A DNA stretch of 56,541 nucleotides from Lachnospiraceae bacterium (GCA_017619975.1 JAFZRH010000032.1:1-56541); one strand, 5' to 3'. Counted from the first letter of the stretch, positions 25,220 through 34,057 are shown. A program made the numbers and translations. Notes: generated by a model not told the origin, from the letters alone.

Positions 25220-26115
25220 TCATCCGGGTCCGTTTCGGAAAAGAAGGCGCGCTGCGCTTCATAGGACATCTGGACGTGCTCCGGACTTTCCAGAAGATCT
25301 TCCGGCGCGCGGAGATCCCGATGGTGTATTCGCAGGGCTACTCGCCGCATCCCATCATGAGCTTTGCGCTGCCGCTGGGCCTGGGGCTCTCTTCGGAAGG
25401 AGAGTATCTGGACGCGGAGATCGAAGAGATGGCTGTCCAGTCGCCCCCTCCGGCTTCGCTTTGCGAAGCACCCTCCCCCGCGTCCGGGGGAGGGCAAGCG
25501 GTGGTGGATGAGGTTGCCTTCCCCTTTGGGGAAGGGGGACCGCCGACGCAGTCGGTGGTGGATGAGGTTTTGAAGCGTCTTCGCGCGGCAACCTCTCCGG
25601 AGCTGCCGGTCTATGCGGTCCGCGTCCTGTCGGAAAAAGCCGGCAACGCGATGGCCAGCGTGGGCCGGGCCAGATACCGCCTGACCTTCCGTGAAGATCT
25701 GGCCAAGCCGCTTGCGGCGGCCGCGGACAGACTGCTGGCTGAAAAACAGCACATCATTGAGAAAAAAACGAAGACGCAGACGGTTTCTTTCGATCTGCGG
25801 CCGTGCTTATATGAAGTGACAGTGATCCGGGCAGAGGGGAGTGGGGAGGAACCTCATCCGCCTGCTTCGCAGGATGATCCTCTGTTCGCCCCCCACTGCC
25901 TTCGCATTGCTCAGGCACCTCCCCCCGCGTTCCCGGGGGGAGGCGAGGCAGTACTTCTTCTTGTCCTCTCGGCCGGCAGCAAGGCAAATGTGAAGCCGGA
26001 GCTGGTCTGGGAAGAACTGCTGAAGACCGCCGGCCTTCCGGCTGAAGAAAAACCGCTCGCGATCCGCCGTCTGGACCTGATGACCGAAGACGGTAGCTCA
26101 CTGGGCGAGGTATAA
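25216..26115 (+). CDS. TIGR03936 family radical-SAM-associated protein with two in-frame palindromic insertions
   Basis: This 299-residue protein begins at ATG 25216, overlapping the TIGR03960 stop. Its family core is visible in IRVRFGKEGALRFIGHLDVL, FRRAEIPMVYSQGYSPHP and FALPLGLGLSSEGEYLDAEI, and later in SAGSKANVKPELV. Relatives are about 210-240 residues. The excess comes from two low-complexity, Pro/Gly-rich stretches, at residues about 76-118 and 210-246. These correspond to palindromic DNA elements (see 25441-25568 and 25845-25951) and keep the frame open. Function follows the TIGR03960 partner and is unknown. The insertions are probably surface loops, but could affect activity. Confidence 0.82.
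   Translation: MIIRVRFGKEGALRFIGHLDVLRTFQKIFRRAEIPMVYSQGYSPHPIMSFALPLGLGLSSEGEYLDAEIEEMAVQSPPPASLCEAPSPASGGGQAVVDEVAFPFGEGGPPTQSVVDEVLKRLRAATSPELPVYAVRVLSEKAGNAMASVGRARYRLTFREDLAKPLAAAADRLLAEKQHIIEKKTKTQTVSFDLRPCLYEVTVIRAEGSGEEPHPPASQDDPLFAPHCLRIAQAPPPAFPGGGEAVLLLVLSAGSKANVKPELVWEELLKTAGLPAEEKPLAIRRLDLMTEDGSSLGEV
25441..25568. repeat. Palindromic element inserted in frame in the TIGR03936 gene (copy 1)
   Basis: The stretch contains back-to-back palindromes: GCTTCGCTTTGCGAAGC, CCCTCCCCCGCG/CCGGGGGAGGG and CCTTCCCC/GGGGAAGG. Two GGTGGTGGATGAGG repeats lie at 25500 and 25552. The CCCTCCCCCGCG...GGGGGAGGG core recurs at 25915-25949 and 56144-56174. Confidence 0.7.
25845..25951. repeat. Palindromic element inserted in frame in the TIGR03936 gene (copy 2)
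   Basis: It contains CCTGCTTCGCAGG and CCTCCCCCCGCG/CCGGGGGGAGG palindromes like those of copy 1. It translates as a proline-rich insert in the second half of the protein. Confidence 0.65.
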
Positions 26116-26129
26116 AAGGACTTTAGATC

Positions 26130-27260
26130 ATGCTGAAACTGATCGTAACGGAACATGAGAAAGGCCTGCTTTCCTTCCTCCTTGAAGACGGCCGGACTAT
26201 GCGGCTGAGTCTATCGAAAGCGGAAGGCGAAGCTTCCTTCGGGGATATTTTCCGGGCCCGCGTACAGACTGTGAATAAAGGTCTGCACTGCGCCTTTCTG
26301 GAGATCGGCGGCGGGCAGACGGCCTACCTGAATACCGGCGCACAAAGCGTAAAACCCGGTCAGGAACTGACTGTACAGATCACACAGGAAAGCTACGGCA
26401 CGAAGCTGCCGACCATAAGCAGCGAGATCAGCCTGCCCGGTGAATTGGTGGTCTTAACGGACGAACCCGGTTCGCTTGCCTTTTCCCGGCGGGCGGAGTT
26501 CGACGGCTATCAGCGGGAGCTTCTGCACGAACAGCTGCTGCCGCTGATGGAAAACAACGGCTTCATCCTGCGGACGGCGGCGGAAAAGGCCGAGCCGGAG
26601 GCGATCGAAAGGGAAGCGGCGCAGCTTGCGGCCCGCTTTGCCGCGCTCAGGCAGAAGGCGGAGCACAGTCCGGCGCCGGCCCTGATTGAAGCCGGACAGC
26701 CGATCTGGCTGGAATGGCTGCAGGGCTTAAACAAGGCGGACCTGGAAGAAGTCATCACGGACGTTCCGGCCGTTCATGAACAGCTTTCGGACTATTTTGT
26801 CCGCTGCGGCTTGCCGTCTGAAAAGCTCCGCCTGTATCAGGATCCGATGCTGGGCTTAAAGCAGCTCTATTCGGCTGAAAAACGAATCGCGGAAGCCACC
26901 GGCCGCAAAGTCTGGCTCGACTCCGGCGCTTATCTGATCCTCGACCGGACGGAGGCGATGACCGTGATCGACGTGAACAGCGGAAAGGATGATAAAGCCG
27001 CCCGCTCCGCGCAGGCGGCGGAAGATATCAACCGGGAGGCGGCGCGGGAGATCGCGCGCCAGCTTCAGCTGCGGAACATCAGCGGCATGATCGCCGTCGA
27101 TTTCATCAACATGACGCGCGCCGGCGCGCAGGCCGAGCTCATGGCGTACATGCGCTCGCTGACCGGGAGCGATCCGGTCTACGTAAAAGTGCTGGACATT
27201 ACGGCGCTGGGGCTCATGGAGCTGACCCGCCGCCGCATCCGCCGGCCGCTCGGCTTCTGA
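26130..27260 (+). CDS. rng: Ribonuclease E/G family protein (RNase G-like, short)
   Basis: This is a 376-residue protein. An S1-like RNA-binding segment spans about residues 35-90 (IFRARVQTVNKGLHCAFLEI). The DNase-I-like catalytic part has TVIDVNSGKD (about 279) and AVDFINMTR (about 325), which carry the two metal-binding Asp. RNase E/G cleaves single-stranded RNA near a 5' monophosphate. The protein ends at ALGLMELTRRRIRRP, just where relatives such as E. coli RNase G (489 residues) continue into the zinc-link CPxC and small domain. Both are absent and a terminator follows at once. The gene is 14 bp after the TIGR03936 gene, a common neighbourhood; the usual rplU and rpmA are not next. Confidence 0.88.
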   Translation: MLKLIVTEHEKGLLSFLLEDGRTMRLSLSKAEGEASFGDIFRARVQTVNKGLHCAFLEIGGGQTAYLNTGAQSVKPGQELTVQITQESYGTKLPTISSEISLPGELVVLTDEPGSLAFSRRAEFDGYQRELLHEQLLPLMENNGFILRTAAEKAEPEAIEREAAQLAARFAALRQKAEHSPAPALIEAGQPIWLEWLQGLNKADLEEVITDVPAVHEQLSDYFVRCGLPSEKLRLYQDPMLGLKQLYSAEKRIAEATGRKVWLDSGAYLILDRTEAMTVIDVNSGKDDKAARSAQAAEDINREAAREIARQLQLRNISGMIAVDFINMTRAGAQAELMAYMRSLTGSDPVYVKVLDITALGLMELTRRRIRRPLGF

Positions 27261-27264
27261 ATAC

Positions 27265-27320
27265 CGTGCCATCCCGGGCACAGGGCACCGCCAGATTCGG
27301 GATGGCACGATTTTTTTTCT
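27265..27320 (+). terminator. Terminator after rng
   Basis: 12-bp stem CGTGCCATCCCG / CGGGATGGCACG (27265-27276 and 27298-27309) followed by ATTTTTTTT. Confidence 0.9.
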
Positions 27321-27407
27321 GACTCTGTCCCATTTCCCTTATTTCTCCTGTATATATATCGAAAGCAAAAGTCCGGACGCTTTCAGATCACACACGCGGA
27401 GGGGTTT

Positions 27408-27884
27408 ATGGATTTCACAGCTTTTTATGAGCGGCATGCAGGCTGGATGTACCGGCTTGCCTGCGCGATCCTGAAAAACTCTCAGGACGCGGAGGATGCA
27501 TTGCAGGATGCATTTATTACCGTTTTCCGCCGGGCTGATTTCTACGGCTCGCTGGAGGAAGACCGGCTGAAAGCGGCTCTGACGGTGATCGTTAAAAGCC
27601 GGTCGATCAATATTCTGCGGAAACGCCGCGAAGAAAGCACGGATCCGGAGCTGATGGAGCGGATGCTGCCGGGCGATGAGATCTCCCTGACGGCAGGGCT
27701 GATGCTGGAGGAAGCCATTGCGGCGCTGCCGCCCCGCCAGCGGGAAATCCTTTTGCTGCATTTTGCGGATGGTTTTTCCGAAAGCGAGATCGCCGAGATG
27801 TTGGACTGCGGGCGGGAAAACGTGCGCAAAACGCTGTACCGGGCCCGAAAACAGATCCGCCGCTATTTGGAAAGTGAGGAATAA
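27408..27884 (+). CDS. ECF-type RNA polymerase sigma factor
   Basis: This 158-residue protein has sigma region 2 at about residues 3-70 (FYERHAGWMYRLACAILKNSQDAEDALQDAFITVF) and region 4 at about 98-150 (LPPRQREILLLHFADGFSESEIAEML, NVRKTLYRARKQIRR). There is no region 1 or 3, as in extracytoplasmic-function sigma factors. GGAGGGG precedes the ATG. The next gene starts one base after its stop and encodes a single-pass membrane protein, the usual place of a cognate anti-sigma factor. Confidence 0.92.
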   Translation: MDFTAFYERHAGWMYRLACAILKNSQDAEDALQDAFITVFRRADFYGSLEEDRLKAALTVIVKSRSINILRKRREESTDPELMERMLPGDEISLTAGLMLEEAIAALPPRQREILLLHFADGFSESEIAEMLDCGRENVRKTLYRARKQIRRYLESEE

Positions 27885-27885
27885 G

Positions 27886-29529
27886 GTGAGAAAAAAATAT
27901 ACAAAACGAGATATAAGAGAAGCCGCCGCCGCTGTGCAGCAGGTCTGGCTGTACAGTCTGGCTGAGCAGATGAACACAGAAAACACGCCTCTGCCGGAGA
28001 ACCTGGCAATGAGGCTTTCACAGGCGCTTGAGACACAGCAGGAGAGCGCGGCACAGGCATCCGGGAAAAAACGGCTCTTTTCCCATCCCCGTTACCGCAT
28101 CATAACCGCGCTGCTGGCGATATGCTTGCTGCTGGGCGGCTGGCTGGCTGTGGATGTAAAAGCCCGCGCCGCGGTGGCAGATGGGCTTAGCCGTCTTTTC
28201 AGTTCCAAACAGCAACGGGAATATGACGCCTACAAGGCTTATGAACGCCTGATGGATTTCATCGGCGGAGAAGGTGAAAACCGGAAGAATTACCGGAAGG
28301 CTGCGGGAGAAGCCTACCGCAGCGTATACGGCGGAGCCTATCTGAATACGGATAAAACGCTGGTCATCTTCCTGACGGAGGATACAGAGGAGATCCGGCA
28401 GGTGTTTCGGAACGCGCTGCAGTTTGACGAAGTCCTGTTTAAAGCAGCGGACTACAGTTCGGATGAACTCTATGCGCTGTATGAACGCATCAATGTACGT
28501 GTCCAGGAAGAAGCCTTCCCCGATACCGATGCGGAATGGGAGCTCGATGTGACCGAAAACCGGGTGCAGGTGCATTTGTCTGAATTGACCGAGGAGACGC
28601 GAGATGCCTTTTTTCGGTGGCTGGGAACGGACGCGGAAAGAATGATCATTTTTTCCGAAAAGAACGGGTACAGCATTACGACGCCGGAGAGTCTGGAAAG
28701 GGCAAAACTGGATCAAATCCTGAAAAACGAGCTCTTCGACGACTGCCATCTTATAAAGTTGGGAAATATCGATGCGGCCAGAACACCTGCAGCGGAGCCT
28801 TCCCGGGAGCAGATCGAAAGGTTCATGCAGCGCAGGGTGGAGAACGCTCCGATGATCCTCCGATCCGAAAAGTCGCTGGTGGAGGAGGGGGATCTTCTGA
28901 AAGCGTCCTGGCGGATCTACAGCGAAACGAAGATCTATGAAGATCTGATGATGAAGGAAGAGACGATCCGCTGCGGCGAAACAACGCCGAGCCCTTACCG
29001 GCAGGTCATCGAGCGCTCCGTGGAAGGCCGGAAGGTTGGTGAAACGTTTACGATCGAAATGAACAGGGAAGCCTTCGGAGCCGACGAACCGCTCTGGTGC
29101 GACGTCACCATCCGATATATTTATACGGTGACTCCTGCGGTTCTGGATGATGCTTTTGTCCGTACAAATACCGAATATGACAGCGTAGAGGCATGGCGGG
29201 AAGCACTGTTCCGGGAAGAACTGCGCGATTATCAGTCGGCGGCCTGGGAAGAGGTGCTGGAAAAACTGCTGCCGGCGAGCAGCTTCAGGCTGAACGAAGG
29301 GAAGATTCGTGAAAAGACGGAGAATCCGGATGATACGATAGCCCAGATCAAAGAGTATCTGCTTGTCCGCGCACTGGCGGATGCCTGCGGGATCGAAGTA
29401 ACGGCGGAAGATACATGCGATTATTGCAGCCGGAACCGGATCAATCCGGAAGCCCAGACCGTACGCCAGGCAGCCGTGACCGAATGGCGTGTCCTGCGGG
29501 AACTGGTCATCGAAGAAATGACGAAATAA
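27886..29529 (+). CDS. Putative anti-sigma factor with extracytoplasmic trigger-factor-like region
   Basis: The gene starts at GTG 27886, one base after the sigma-factor stop, and encodes 547 residues. A roughly 65-residue cytoplasmic N-terminus is followed by one transmembrane helix at 71-88 (IITALLAICLLLGGWLAV) and a long outer part. From about residue 370 the outer part resembles trigger factor. It has an FKBP-like end (ERSVEGRKVGETFTIEM, VTIRYIYTVTPAVLDDAF) and a chaperone-arm-like helical segment (YDSVEAWREALFREELRDYQ, LEKLLPASSF). No zinc-finger HxxxCxxC motif is seen in the N-terminus. Position and topology support an anti-sigma factor. The chaperone-like part could sense misfolded envelope proteins; that is inference. 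Confidence 0.7.
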   Translation: MRKKYTKRDIREAAAAVQQVWLYSLAEQMNTENTPLPENLAMRLSQALETQQESAAQASGKKRLFSHPRYRIITALLAICLLLGGWLAVDVKARAAVADGLSRLFSSKQQREYDAYKAYERLMDFIGGEGENRKNYRKAAGEAYRSVYGGAYLNTDKTLVIFLTEDTEEIRQVFRNALQFDEVLFKAADYSSDELYALYERINVRVQEEAFPDTDAEWELDVTENRVQVHLSELTEETRDAFFRWLGTDAERMIIFSEKNGYSITTPESLERAKLDQILKNELFDDCHLIKLGNIDAARTPAAEPSREQIERFMQRRVENAPMILRSEKSLVEEGDLLKASWRIYSETKIYEDLMMKEETIRCGETTPSPYRQVIERSVEGRKVGETFTIEMNREAFGADEPLWCDVTIRYIYTVTPAVLDDAFVRTNTEYDSVEAWREALFREELRDYQSAAWEEVLEKLLPASSFRLNEGKIREKTENPDDTIAQIKEYLLVRALADACGIEVTAEDTCDYCSRNRINPEAQTVRQAAVTEWRVLRELVIEEMTK

Positions 29530-29559
29530 ATAAGCTTTCTTAAGGAAGCATAAAACGCC

Positions 29560-29589
29560 GCGGCAGGGCTTGCCCTGCCGCTTCTTTTA
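29560..29589 (+). terminator. Terminator after the sigma/anti-sigma pair
   Basis: 10-bp stem GCGGCAGGGC / GCCCTGCCGC followed by TTCTTTTA. Confidence 0.85.
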
Positions 29590-29657
29590 TGGTATAAACA
29601 TTTTTTGTGATCTTCAGGGATCCGCCTCATTTCGAAAGCATTTTCAGGGAGTTTTCA

Positions 29658-31391
29658 ATGAAAAGATGGTTTAAATATGTGAAGCCCTACCTGCCGTTCT
29701 TTATCCTCGGTCCCTTATGCATGATCGTGGAAGTGGTGGGAGAGGTCATCATGCCCAAGCTCCTGGCGAACGTGATCAACGCGGCGAACAACGGCACGCT
29801 GACCAACGGCATCAGTCTGGGTACCATGGCGCTCATGATCGGCACGGCGCTGATCATGATGGCCGGCGGCGTCGGCGGCGCGTACTTCGGCTCCAAGGCC
29901 TCCGTCAATTTCGCGGCGGACCTGCGGGCCGACATCTACGCGCGCGTCCAGACTTTTTCCTTCTCCAACATTGACAAGTTTTCCACCGGCTCGCTGGTGA
30001 CGCGCATGACGAACGACGTCACGCAGCTGCAGAACTTCGTGAACATGATGCTCCGCATGATGCTCCGCGCCCCGGGCATGATGATCGCCGCCCTGATCAT
30101 GGCGATCGCGCTTCGGCCCTCGCTTTCCGTGGTCTTCGCGGTCAGCATCCCGCTGCTTTTGCTGGCGGTCGGGATGATCATCAAGACGGGCTTTCCGCGC
30201 TTCAAGAAGATGCAGGAAAAAGTCGACGGCATCAACTCCACGGTGCGCGAAAACGTGACGAATGTCCGCGTGGTGAAAAGCTTTGTACGGGAAGACTTCG
30301 AGATCGAAAAGTTCGGAAAGGCCAATCAGGAACTCAAAGACGCCAATATCAGCGCGGTCCGCGTCATGATCTTCATGCAGCCCGTGATGACCGTCATCAT
30401 GTACGGCACCATCATGGCACTGGTGCTGGTCGGCAGCCCGCTGGTCCTGGCGAAAGACATGGAAGTCGGCGATCTGTCTGCCTTCGTGACCTACGCGACG
30501 CAGATCCTGTCCTCTCTGATGATGGTCACCTTCCTCTTAATGTTCTCCTCCCGTGCCATGGCCTCCGCCAAGCGTATCGCCGAGGTGCTGGACGAAAAGA
30601 GCGACATCACGGATCTGCCGGGGGCCGATCCGGATCGGAAGGTTGAGAAGGGCAGCATCGAGTTCAGGAACGTTTCCTTCCGCTACTACAAGAACAGCGA
30701 GGATCAGGTTTTAAATCACGTCAGCTTGAAGATCCCGGCCGGGACCACGCTGGGCATCACCGGCTCCACCGGCTGCGGCAAGACGACGCTGGTCTCCATG
30801 ATCCCGCGCCTCTATGAGCCGGACGAAGGTGAGGTGCTGGTGGACGGCACCGACGTGAAAGATTACACTCTAAAGAACCTGCGCGACGGCGTCAGCATGG
30901 TGCTTCAGAACAACATGCTCTTTACCGGCAGCATCGCGGAAAACCTGCGCTGGGGCGATGAAGAGGCGCCGGACGAGGAAGTCCGTCAGGCGGCCGGGTA
31001 CGCGCAGGCGGCCAAATTCATCGACACCTTCAAGGACGGCTACGACACGCTGCTCGAAAAGGGCGGCTCGAACGTCTCCGGCGGTCAGAAGCAGCGGCTC
31101 TGCATCGCGCGGGCGCTCTTAAAGAAACCGAAGATCCTGATCCTGGACGACTCCACCAGTGCGGTGGATACGGCCACGGAAGCCATGATCCGCGAAGCTT
31201 TCCGCACGAAGCTGAAGGATTCCACGAAAATCATCATTTCCCAGCGGATCAGCTCCGTGAAGGACGCCGATCAGATCCTGGTGATGGAAGAGGGGGCCGT
31301 TTCCGGCCTCGGCACGCATGAGGAGCTGCTGACTTCGAACGAAGCCTACCGCGAGATCTGCGAATCCCAGATGGAAAGAAAGGAGGCGTAA
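29658..31391 (+). CDS. ABC exporter half-transporter (degenerate ATP site)
   Basis: This 577-residue protein starts at ATG 29658 after CAGGGAG. The N-terminal six-helix membrane domain is followed by an ATPase with Walker A GSTGCGKTT, signature NVSGGQKQR and Walker B LILDDSTSAVD. The catalytic Glu is replaced by Asp (DDS), as in the non-consensus subunit of TM287/288-type heterodimers. It exports an unknown substrate, perhaps a drug, lipid or peptide. Its partner starts one base after its stop. Confidence 0.9.
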   Translation: MKRWFKYVKPYLPFFILGPLCMIVEVVGEVIMPKLLANVINAANNGTLTNGISLGTMALMIGTALIMMAGGVGGAYFGSKASVNFAADLRADIYARVQTFSFSNIDKFSTGSLVTRMTNDVTQLQNFVNMMLRMMLRAPGMMIAALIMAIALRPSLSVVFAVSIPLLLLAVGMIIKTGFPRFKKMQEKVDGINSTVRENVTNVRVVKSFVREDFEIEKFGKANQELKDANISAVRVMIFMQPVMTVIMYGTIMALVLVGSPLVLAKDMEVGDLSAFVTYATQILSSLMMVTFLLMFSSRAMASAKRIAEVLDEKSDITDLPGADPDRKVEKGSIEFRNVSFRYYKNSEDQVLNHVSLKIPAGTTLGITGSTGCGKTTLVSMIPRLYEPDEGEVLVDGTDVKDYTLKNLRDGVSMVLQNNMLFTGSIAENLRWGDEEAPDEEVRQAAGYAQAAKFIDTFKDGYDTLLEKGGSNVSGGQKQRLCIARALLKKPKILILDDSTSAVDTATEAMIREAFRTKLKDSTKIIISQRISSVKDADQILVMEEGAVSGLGTHEELLTSNEAYREICESQMERKEA

Positions 31392-31392
31392 G

Positions 31393-33321
31393 ATGGCACG
31401 GTCCCTTTCTGAACTGCAGGCCCGCTACAACAGCACCGCCGCGCGCGGACGCGGCCCCGGCAGCGGCGGCCCCTGGTCCCGCGGCGCGGGCAAGGAAGCC
31501 CTGACCAAAAACAGCGGCAAGACCATCGTCCGCATCTTTTCCTATCTGAAGGCCTTCCGCGGCCGGATCGCCGTCGCGCTGACCTGCATGCTCTGCAGCA
31601 CTGTCTTTTCGCTGATCGGCTCCTACATGATGGCGCCCGTCATCGACAAGCTGGCGGTCACGGTCAATCCGGACATTCCTTCGAACCTGAACCGGATCTC
31701 GCAGGCGATCGACGGATTCATCGACAGCCTGACGGCCGGCGGGCCGGTCATGCGCTACGTGCTGACCGCCATGCTCCTCACCGGCGCGACCTACGGTCTG
31801 GCAGCGCTCATGACCTACCTGCAGGCCCGGATCCTGATCAACGTTACGGAAAGCATCATGAAAAAGATGCGCGACGAGCTCTTCGAAAAGCTGCAGCGCC
31901 TGCCCTTAAAATACTTTGACGGACACCCGACCGGCGAGATCATGTCGCGCTTCACGAACGACATCGACAACATCGACACGATGCTGAACAACTCGCTGAC
32001 CTCCATCATTTCCGGCACCGTGACCCTGATCGGCACGCTGATCTTCATGGTCACGACCAACTGGGTGCTGACGCTGATCGTGGTGGTCTTCGTTCCCGTC
32101 TTCCTCTTCGGCGGTCTTTCGATCGCGAAGCGCTCGCGAAAGTACTACGGCGCGAACCAGGCGGCTCTGGGGGCGGTCAACGGCTACATCGAAGAAACGG
32201 TCAGCGGCCAGAAGGTCGTGAAGGTCTTCAACCATGAAGAGGTCTGCTCGGAGGAATTCGGCGAGCTGAACGGCGACATGCGCGAGAAACAGTTCAAGGC
32301 GCAGTTCTGGGGCGGCGTGATGGGCCCGCTCATGGGCAACACTTCCCAGATCTCGTACGCCGTGACCATCGGCATCGGCGGCATCCTGATCCTGGCGGGA
32401 CGCCTGTCCCTCGGCGGCCTGTCCGTCTTTGCGAACTACTCGCGGCAGTTCTCCATGCCCATCAACCAGCTCTCGCAGCAGATGGCGACCATCTTCGCAG
32501 CGCTGGCCGGCGCGGAGCGCGTCTTTGACGTGATGGATGCCGAGCCGGAGAGCGCGGACAAGCCTGACGCCGCGGATATGTCGGCCATGAAGGGCTATGT
32601 GATCATGAAGGACGTCTCCTTCGGCTACGTGCCGGAAAAGACGGTCTTAAAGCATATCAACGTGTATGCCAAGCCGGGGCAGAAGATCGCCTTCGTGGGA
32701 TCGACCGGCGCCGGCAAGACCACGATCACCAACCTTTTGAACCGCTTCTACGACATCGAAGAAGGGGAGATCACGATCGACGGCGTGGAAGTAAAGGACA
32801 TGAAGCGCGAAGAGCTTCGCTCGAAGATCGCGATGGTCCTGCAGGATACACACCTCTTTACCGGCACCGTGCGCGAGAACATCCGCTACGGCCGCCTGGA
32901 CGCGACGGACGAGGAAGTGGAGCAGGCGGCCCGGACGGCCTCCGCGCATTCCTTCATCCGGAAGCTTTCGGACGGCTACGATACCGTGATCGAGGGCGAC
33001 GGCACGAACCTTTCGCAGGGCCAGCGCCAGCTCTTAAATATCGCGCGGGCAGCGGTCTCCAAAGCCCCTATCCTGGTCCTGGACGAAGCGACGAGCTCCG
33101 TCGATACCCGTACCGAGCGGCACATCGAAAAAGGCATGGACCGCCTGATGAAAGACCGCACGACCTTCGTGATCGCGCACCGGCTTTCCACGGTCCGCAA
33201 CGCGAACGCCATCATGGTGCTGGAGCAGGGCGAGATCATCGAGCGCGGTACGCACGAAGAGCTGCTTGCCATGAAGGGCCGCTACTACGAGCTTTACACC
33301 GGCAAGAGAGAACTGGATTAA
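31393..33321 (+). CDS. ABC exporter half-transporter (consensus ATP site)
   Basis: This is a 642-residue protein. A Gly/Arg-rich N-terminal extension of about 35 residues (ARGRGPGSGGPWSRGAG) precedes six membrane helices. The ATPase has Walker A GSTGAGKTT, signature NLSQGQRQL and a complete Walker B LVLDEATSSVD with the catalytic Glu. With the preceding gene it forms a heterodimer with one active and one degenerate site. It ends at a clear terminator. Confidence 0.9.
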   Translation: MARSLSELQARYNSTAARGRGPGSGGPWSRGAGKEALTKNSGKTIVRIFSYLKAFRGRIAVALTCMLCSTVFSLIGSYMMAPVIDKLAVTVNPDIPSNLNRISQAIDGFIDSLTAGGPVMRYVLTAMLLTGATYGLAALMTYLQARILINVTESIMKKMRDELFEKLQRLPLKYFDGHPTGEIMSRFTNDIDNIDTMLNNSLTSIISGTVTLIGTLIFMVTTNWVLTLIVVVFVPVFLFGGLSIAKRSRKYYGANQAALGAVNGYIEETVSGQKVVKVFNHEEVCSEEFGELNGDMREKQFKAQFWGGVMGPLMGNTSQISYAVTIGIGGILILAGRLSLGGLSVFANYSRQFSMPINQLSQQMATIFAALAGAERVFDVMDAEPESADKPDAADMSAMKGYVIMKDVSFGYVPEKTVLKHINVYAKPGQKIAFVGSTGAGKTTITNLLNRFYDIEEGEITIDGVEVKDMKREELRSKIAMVLQDTHLFTGTVRENIRYGRLDATDEEVEQAARTASAHSFIRKLSDGYDTVIEGDGTNLSQGQRQLLNIARAAVSKAPILVLDEATSSVDTRTERHIEKGMDRLMKDRTTFVIAHRLSTVRNANAIMVLEQGEIIERGTHEELLAMKGRYYELYTGKRELD

Positions 33322-33334
33322 TTGAAAGGCAGCG

Positions 33335-33360
33335 GGCGGCGCTTCGGCGCCGCCTTTTCT
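33335..33360 (+). terminator. Terminator after the ABC exporter pair
   Basis: Stem GGCGGCGC / GCGCCGCC with a TTCG tetraloop, followed by TTTTCT. Confidence 0.88.
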
Positions 33361-33424
33361 CTACGCAGCGCAGGTTGCTTCCGGCCGCTTCATACGCTAT
33401 GATCAGCGTCGGGAGGAAAAGAAG

Positions 33425-34027
33425 ATGAACCAATATGTGACCGGCGCCATGATCCGGCGCCTGCGGGAAGAAAAGAGGATCACGCAGCAGCAGCTGGCAG
33501 AGAAGATCAATGTCAGTGACAAGACCGTTTCCAAGTGGGAGACCGGAAGAGGCTATCCGGATATCAGCCTGATCGAGCCGCTGGCGAAGGCGCTCGGCGT
33601 TTCGGTCATTGAGCTTTTTTCAGGCGAAGACGTGGTCAATACCAACCGCTCCTTCCGGATGCAGCGGATGAAGCTCTGTGTATGCCCGGTCTGCGGGAAC
33701 GTGATTCCCGGCACGGGCGAAGCCGTCGTCAGCTGCTGCGGCATCACGCTGCCGCCGCTGGAAGCGGAGGCGCCGGATGAAGCGCATGCCGCCCGGATCG
33801 AAAACGTGGAAGATGAGTATTACGTCAGCTTTTCGCATGAGATGAGCAAGACGCATTACCTTTCCTTCCTTGCCGCAGTGCGGGATGACGGCTTTGATTT
33901 CGTCAAACTGTATCCGGAGGGCGGCGCGGAGGCGCGCTTCAAGAGGAGAGGCGTCCGATTTTTCTATGCTTTCTGCAACCGCCACGGACTGTTCAGGCTG
34001 CCGGTCCGGCCTGACAAAATAGAATAA
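33425..34027 (+). CDS. XRE DNA-binding domain fused to desulfoferrodoxin/superoxide-reductase-like domain
   Basis: This is a 200-residue protein. Residues 1-66 are an XRE helix-turn-helix (LAEKINVSDKTVSKWETGRG). Residues 85-195 match desulfoferrodoxin. A rubredoxin-like knuckle CPVC (87, 90) and CC (104, 105) is followed by the five iron ligands of the superoxide-reductase centre: His121, His138 (SHEM), His144 (KTHY), Cys184 and His187 (CNRHGLF). Superoxide reductase turns superoxide into peroxide, so here the fold may act as an iron redox sensor coupled to DNA binding. The gene stands alone between terminators. Good GGAGG site. The domain match is by motif order only. Confidence 0.82.
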   Translation: MNQYVTGAMIRRLREEKRITQQQLAEKINVSDKTVSKWETGRGYPDISLIEPLAKALGVSVIELFSGEDVVNTNRSFRMQRMKLCVCPVCGNVIPGTGEAVVSCCGITLPPLEAEAPDEAHAARIENVEDEYYVSFSHEMSKTHYLSFLAAVRDDGFDFVKLYPEGGAEARFKRRGVRFFYAFCNRHGLFRLPVRPDKIE

Positions 34028-34057
34028 GCAGGGCTTGGCAAGCCCTCCGGCGGCATG

